Shown here piece after piece: positions 7,165 through 11,022 of a stretch of DNA of 11,022 bases. The DNA is from Thermoleophilia bacterium (GTDB lineage: Bacteria > Actinomycetota > Thermoleophilia > Gaiellales > Gaiellaceae), in NCBI GenBank assembly GCA_029858755.1, contig JAOUEK010000022.1, positions 1-11,022 of the forward strand, written 5' to 3'. The notes under the pieces were generated by a model. That model was not told the origin of the DNA. It did no database searches and worked only from the letters and a program-made list of their open reading frames with translations. The translations under genes were made by a program, and so were the position numbers. Every line of letters starts with the position of its first letter. Within the stretch, counting starts at the first letter, position 1.

Positions 7165-8238
7165 ATGAGCGCACCGGCCGCCACGAGCACGACCGCCGCC
7201 AGCCGCGAGCGAGACGGCGAGCCGCTGATCCGCGCCACGGGCGTATGGAAGATCTTCGGCCCGAAGGCCGCCACGATCATCGGCACCCCGGACGCCGAGC
7301 TGCCGCGGACGGAGCTCCGTGCGAAGACGGGGTGCGTCGCGGCCGTGCGGGACGTCTCCTTCGAGGTGTGGCCCGGCGAGGTCTTCGTCGTCATGGGCCT
7401 GTCCGGCTCGGGGAAGTCGACGCTCGTGCGGACCCTGATCCGGCTGATCGAGCCGACCGCCGGCACGATCTCGATCGCCGGCGACGAGGTCACGGGCGCG
7501 TCCCCGGCCGCCCTGCGCGACCTCCGCCGCCACAAGGTGTCGATGGTGTTCCAGCACTTCGGGCTGCTGGCCCACCGTCGCGTGCTCGACAACGTCGCCT
7601 TCGGACTCGAGATCCAGGGCGTCGGGAAGGCTGAGCGCCATGCGCGCGCCCGTGAGATCCTCGGGCTCGTCGGGCTCGAGGACGTCGAGTCGAGCTTCCC
7701 CGACCAGCTCTCGGGTGGCATGCAGCAGCGGGTAGGCGTCGCGCGCGCGTTCGCGGGCGACCCGGTGGTGATGCTCTACGACGAGCCGTTCAGCGCGCTC
7801 GACCCGCTGATCCGGCGCGACATGCAGGACGAGGTGATCCGCCTCCAGGCGGAGACGGGGAAGACGATGGTGTTCATCACCCACGACCTGCCCGAGGCGC
7901 TGCGGCTCGGCGACCGCATCGCGATCATGCGCGACGGCGCGATCGTCCAGATCGGCACTCCCGAGGACCTCGTCGGCTCGCCCGCCGACGAGTACGTGGA
8001 GAACTTCACGCGCGACGTGCCGCGCAGCCACGTGCTCACGCTCCGCTGGATCATGCGCGAGCCGGAGCCGGGCGAGCCGGTCGACGGTCCGCGGCTCGAT
8101 GTGGGGACGACCGTGCGCAACGCGGTGCCCGTGATCGCCGAGAGCAGCCGGCCTGTCTGCGCGACCTCGGGCGACGAGGTCGTCGGCATCGTCGATCGCG
8201 ATGCCGTGTTGCGCGCGATCGCCGGCGAAGGCGGTTGA
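7165..8238 (+). CDS. proV: Quaternary-amine (glycine betaine-type) ABC transporter ATPase, ProV/OpuAA-like
   Basis: A 357-aa cytoplasmic ATPase that powers uptake of betaine-like compounds. It has the ProV-family extension before the Walker region (segment after VWKIFG at 27-32, ending in a [12 protein letters not shown] stretch). The catalytic motifs are complete: Walker [10 protein letters not shown] (78-86), Q-loop Q130, signature LSGGMQQR (182-189), Walker B VVMLYDEP (201-208) and H-loop H240. ProV proteins normally carry two C-terminal CBS domains. Here only ~75 residues follow the ATPase domain, with a single recognisable CBS-like stretch ([13 protein letters not shown], 337-349), so the regulatory module looks reduced. 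The stop overlaps the permease ATG by one base (TGATG). The ribosome-binding site is weak. Osmoprotection is an alternative to nutrition, but the neighbours favour a catabolic role. Confidence 0.94.
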   Translation: MSAPAATSTTAASRERDGEPLIRATGVWKIFGPKAATIIGTPDAELPRTELRAKTGCVAAVRDVSFEVWPGEVFVVMGLSGSGKSTLVRTLIRLIEPTAGTISIAGDEVTGASPAALRDLRRHKVSMVFQHFGLLAHRRVLDNVAFGLEIQGVGKAERHARAREILGLVGLEDVESSFPDQLSGGMQQRVGVARAFAGDPVVMLYDEPFSALDPLIRRDMQDEVIRLQAETGKTMVFITHDLPEALRLGDRIAIMRDGAIVQIGTPEDLVGSPADEYVENFTRDVPRSHVLTLRWIMREPEPGEPVDGPRLDVGTTVRNAVPVIAESSRPVCATSGDEVVGIVDRDAVLRAIAGEGG

Positions 8239-10235
8239 TGACCACCGTCACCGAAACGCCGATCGCCGTCCCCGTCGTCGCGCACAGGCCGTGGTGGCGC
8301 GGCAAGATCGTCCAGTCGGGCGCGATCGTGGCGGGGATGTGGATCGCCTACCGGGGCTGGGGCGGTGACCACCCCTGGCCCAACGGGCTGGTCTGGAACC
8401 AGCTCACGTTCAAGCTCGACGACTTCCAGGCGTGGCTGATCGAGAAGCGCCTGACGGGTGGAGGCGGGCTCGTCTTCTCGATCTTCGACGGCTTCCGGAT
8501 CATGTGCGACCACCTCGTCGCGTGGTTCTTCGATGCCCTCACCTGGCTCACCTGGCTGGGCACGGCGGTCGCCGGCACGCTGCTCGCCTGGCGCTTCGGC
8601 GGTCTCCGCGCCGGCGGCTGGGCGCTCGGCGCCTTCGCGGCCTTCGCCGTCACAGGCCTCTGGCTGGAGAGCACGGAGACGCTCGCACTGATGCTCACCG
8701 CGGTCGGTCTGTCGCTCGTGATCGGCGTCCCGCTCGGGATCGCCGCCGGCCGCTCGCGTCGGTTCGGTCGGTGGTTGACGCCCTTCCTCGACGCGGCGCA
8801 GATCGTCCCGGCGTTCGCGTACCTGATGCCGGTCGTGCTCTTCTTCTCGATCGGCTACGCGGCCGCGGTCGTCGCGACGATGATCTACGCGATCCCGCCG
8901 TGCATCCGCATCACCGCGCTCGGCATCCGCCGGGTCCCGGTGAACACGGTCGAGGCGGCCGCCTCGATGGGTGCCACACGGCGCCAGATGCTCGGCAAGG
9001 TGCAGCTCCCGCTCTCGCGGCGCATGCTCCTGCTGGGGCTCAACCAGACGATCCTCTTCGCCCTCTCGATGGTGGTGATCGCGGGGCTGATCGGCGGCGG
9101 CGGGCTCGGCGCCGTCGTCAACAGCGGGCTGTTCTCGAACCCGGCGCTCGCGATCCTCGCGGGGGCGGTGATCGTGGTCATGGCGATGGCGCTCGACCGC
9201 ATCACGGAGAGCGTGGCGGAGCGAACGGACCCGGCCAGGCGTCACCTCGACGCACCCGCGAAGCGGCGGCTGCGGCTGCAGTCGCTCGGCGTGGCGGGCG
9301 TGATCACGGCGACCGTCGTCGTGGCGAAGCTGCTCGGCGTCAGCGGCGACTTCCCCGACTACTCGGGCGTGCGCCAGCGCGCGGTGACCGCGCAGGAGTG
9401 GCTGCTGGGGCAGATCCAGACGGTGCTCGACTACGTCCAGGATCCGACGTCGTTCGTGTTCCAGATCACCGAGCCGGTCGGGAACTTCATCCTCACGGAG
9501 CTGCTGCTGCCGCTGCAGGGCTTCCTCGTCGAGGCCCCGTGGTTCACGACCCTGGGCGGCCTCACGCTGCTGGCGCTCGTCGTCTCCGGGCTCCGGCCGG
9601 CGGTGACGACCCTCCTCATGCTCGGCTTGATCGGGTTCCTCGGCGTGTGGGCGCTCGCCATGGACACGCTCTCGCAGGTGCTCGTGGCGACGCTGATCGC
9701 CGTGCTGATCGGGATCGGTCTCGGCGTCTGGGCGGCGGAGAGCCGCACCGTCTCGAGGGCGCTGCGACCGGTCAACGACGTGCTGCAGACGCTGCCGCAG
9801 CTCGTCTACATCATCCCCTTCATCTATCTGATGCCGGTTTCGATCGTCCCAGGGATCGTGGCGGGTGTGCTGTACGCCTTCCCGGTCGTCTCGCGACTCG
9901 TCGAGCGCGGGATCAAGGACGTGGCACCGGACGCCGTGGAGGCCGCCGGCGCCTTCGGTGCCACGCGCCGCCAGGTGCTGGTCAAGGTCAAGGTCCCGCT
10001 CGCCGGCGACGCGATCATGCTCGGCGTCAACCAGGGGATCATCATGGTGCTCGCGGTCGTCGTGATCGGCGGCCTCGTGGGCTCCGGCGGGCTCGGCTAC
10101 GAGGTTGCGCAGGGGCTCGTGCGCGGGCAGTTCGGCCAGGGTGTGATCGCCTCGGTCGCGATCCTCGCGCTGGGGATCACGCTCGACCGCGTCACGCAGG
10201 GCAGTCGGAGCAAGCGGAAGGAGTCGATGGAGTGA
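8238..10235 (+). CDS. proW: Fused double ProW-type ABC permease
   Basis: A 665-aa membrane protein containing two complete permease units. The N-terminal ~145 residues hold a tryptophan-rich start and extra hydrophobic segments (about 24-38, 100-120, 124-142). Unit 1 (~148-325) has the cytoplasmic EAA loop EAAASMGATRRQ (239-250). Unit 2 (~440-650) has EAAGAFGATRRQ (568-579). Each unit also has a GLxGxGGLG-type segment about 28-30 residues past its EAA loop (283-291, 612-620). Each EAA loop docks on an ATPase, so one polypeptide with a ProV dimer would make a whole transporter core. The start is ATG 8238 with GAAGG six bases upstream. A TTG directly before it (8235) would add one residue. The gene overlaps the ATPase stop by one base, and its own TGA overlaps an ATG at 10235. 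Confidence 0.93.
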   Translation: MTTVTETPIAVPVVAHRPWWRGKIVQSGAIVAGMWIAYRGWGGDHPWPNGLVWNQLTFKLDDFQAWLIEKRLTGGGGLVFSIFDGFRIMCDHLVAWFFDALTWLTWLGTAVAGTLLAWRFGGLRAGGWALGAFAAFAVTGLWLESTETLALMLTAVGLSLVIGVPLGIAAGRSRRFGRWLTPFLDAAQIVPAFAYLMPVVLFFSIGYAAAVVATMIYAIPPCIRITALGIRRVPVNTVEAAASMGATRRQMLGKVQLPLSRRMLLLGLNQTILFALSMVVIAGLIGGGGLGAVVNSGLFSNPALAILAGAVIVVMAMALDRITESVAERTDPARRHLDAPAKRRLRLQSLGVAGVITATVVVAKLLGVSGDFPDYSGVRQRAVTAQEWLLGQIQTVLDYVQDPTSFVFQITEPVGNFILTELLLPLQGFLVEAPWFTTLGGLTLLALVVSGLRPAVTTLLMLGLIGFLGVWALAMDTLSQVLVATLIAVLIGIGLGVWAAESRTVSRALRPVNDVLQTLPQLVYIIPFIYLMPVSIVPGIVAGVLYAFPVVSRLVERGIKDVAPDAVEAAGAFGATRRQVLVKVKVPLAGDAIMLGVNQGIIMVLAVVVIGGLVGSGGLGYEVAQGLVRGQFGQGVIASVAILALGITLDRVTQGSRSKRKESME

Positions 10236-10256
10236 TGGCAGCGCAGTTCACGGCCA

Positions 10257-10262
10257 AGGAGG
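10257..10262 (+). promoter_or_regulatory. Strong Shine-Dalgarno deciding the binding-protein start
   Basis: AGGAGG lies five bases before ATG 10268. This is the best ribosome-binding site in the window and favours 10268 over the in-frame ATG 10235 that overlaps the permease stop. A strong site fits the need for more binding protein than membrane components. Confidence 0.75.
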
Positions 10263-10267
10263 GTCGG

Positions 10268-11022
10268 ATGACGGATCGTCGGAAGCGCAGGAAGCTGGGC
10301 CTCGTCGGAGCCGCAGTCGTCGCAGCCGCGGTGCTCGTGGTCGCCGTGCCCACCGCAGGTGGCGCGCGGCAGGCGTCGTGCGGCGACGTCGTGCTCAACG
10401 AGAACTCGTGGGTGGGCTCGACGGCCGACACCTACGTGCTCAAGTACGTGCTCGAGAAGAAGGTCGGCTGCAAGGTGAAGGTGACGAACATCACCGAGGG
10501 CCAGCCGGGCTTCCAGGCGATGGCGGACGGGAAGATCGACGTCGTGATGGAGGACTGGCAGAACCTGCCGAGCTTCCCGCAGTACACGAAGGCGAAGAAG
10601 GTCGTCAACTTCGGCTCGCTCGGGATCACCGGCGTGATCGGCTGGTACATCCCGCGCTACCTGCTCAAGCAGTACCCGCAGTTCAAGACGTGGAAGGGGC
10701 TGAAGGGGAAGGAGTCGGTCTTCAAGTCGCCGGAGTCGGGCTCGCAGGGCATGTTCCTCGGCGGCGACCCGTCCTACGTGCAGAAGGATCGGGCGCTGAT
10801 CGCCGGCCTCGGCCTGAACCTCAAGCACGTCGTTGCCGGCGCCGAGCCGGCCCAGGTCGCGCGCTGGACGCAGCTGTACAAGCAGCGCAAGCCGGTGCTC
10901 TTCTACTGGTACGACCCGCAGTACCTGAACGCGACGTACGACCTCGTCCGCATCCAGCTGCCGAAGCGGTTCAAGGGCTGCCAGGACGACGAGAAGAAGG
11001 GCGGCGACCCCAGGAAGTACGC
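10268..11022 (+). CDS. proX: Quaternary-amine ABC transporter substrate-binding protein (OpuAC/ProX-like), C-terminus off the window
   Basis: Extracytoplasmic receptor delivering the substrate to the importer; 251 codons are visible and the frame is open at the right edge. The N-terminus is a signal peptide: basic DRRKRRK (3-9), then a hydrophobic core (10-28) and an AGGA-type cleavage region near 30-33. The mature part matches the OpuAC family: NENSWVGS (44-51), ITEGQPGFQAM (75-85), DVVMEDWQN (91-99), GWYIPRYLL (125-133), SPESGSQG (154-161) and FYWYDPQYL (212-220). The aromatic residues W48, W97, W126, Y127, W214 and Y215 are candidates for the cage that holds a quaternary ammonium head, by analogy with ProX/OpuAC. 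C38, near the mature N-terminus, is preceded by RQAS, a poor lipobox. It could instead pair with C68. Starting at 10235 would put 11 polar residues before the signal peptide, another reason for choosing 10268. Confidence 0.92.
   Translation, partial: MTDRRKRRKLGLVGAAVVAAAVLVVAVPTAGGARQASCGDVVLNENSWVGSTADTYVLKYVLEKKVGCKVKVTNITEGQPGFQAMADGKIDVVMEDWQNLPSFPQYTKAKKVVNFGSLGITGVIGWYIPRYLLKQYPQFKTWKGLKGKESVFKSPESGSQGMFLGGDPSYVQKDRALIAGLGLNLKHVVAGAEPAQVARWTQLYKQRKPVLFYWYDPQYLNATYDLVRIQLPKRFKGCQDDEKKGGDPRKY

Noticed and set aside
7776..9245. Minus-strand open frame of 489 codons across ATPase and permease
   Set aside because: It is antisense to two strongly supported overlapping transporter genes and lacks any motif.
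10235..10267. Binding-protein start at the ATG overlapping the permease stop
   Set aside because: The downstream ATG 10268 has a perfect AGGAGG at good spacing and gives a normal signal peptide. The upstream start cannot be fully excluded.

Overview
The window is GC-rich DNA with strong G/C preference at third codon positions, GTG starts and 1-base stop/start overlaps. It looks like chromosomal DNA of a high-GC actinobacterium. A deep-branching actinobacterial lineage (Thermoleophilia-like) is possible, but I cannot establish that from sequence alone. I see no rRNA, tRNA, transposase, phage gene or CRISPR array. All eight genes fit one theme: uptake and oxidative N-demethylation of a methylated amine such as dimethylglycine, sarcosine or a betaine.

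Left half, minus strand, read from about 6351 down to the left edge: (i) an 838-aa FAD oxidoreductase fused to a GcvT-type folate domain, of the dimethylglycine/sarcosine dehydrogenase family; (ii) etfB; (iii) etfA, overlapping etfB by one base; (iv) after a 172-base spacer packed with hairpins, a membrane protein with a NarI-like b-type cytochrome domain, two [4Fe-4S] motifs and CCG domains, cut by the window's left edge. The inferred electron path is methylamine substrate to FAD enzyme, to EtfAB, to the membrane Fe-S protein, to (mena)quinone. The released methyl carbon is captured on tetrahydrofolate by the fused GcvT domain.

Right half, plus strand: a GntR/FadR-type (FCD) regulator is divergent from the catabolic operon. 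It is followed by a quaternary-amine ABC importer: ATPase (ProV-like), a single polypeptide holding two ProW-like permease units, and a secreted betaine-type binding protein cut by the right edge.

The space between the divergent starts is only 86 bases. It holds a good sigma70-like promoter for the regulator and an AT-rich inverted repeat that is a plausible shared operator. The least explained structure is the spacer at 1878-2049: two tandem ~87-bp units, each carrying two short hairpins, between etfA and the membrane Fe-S gene.
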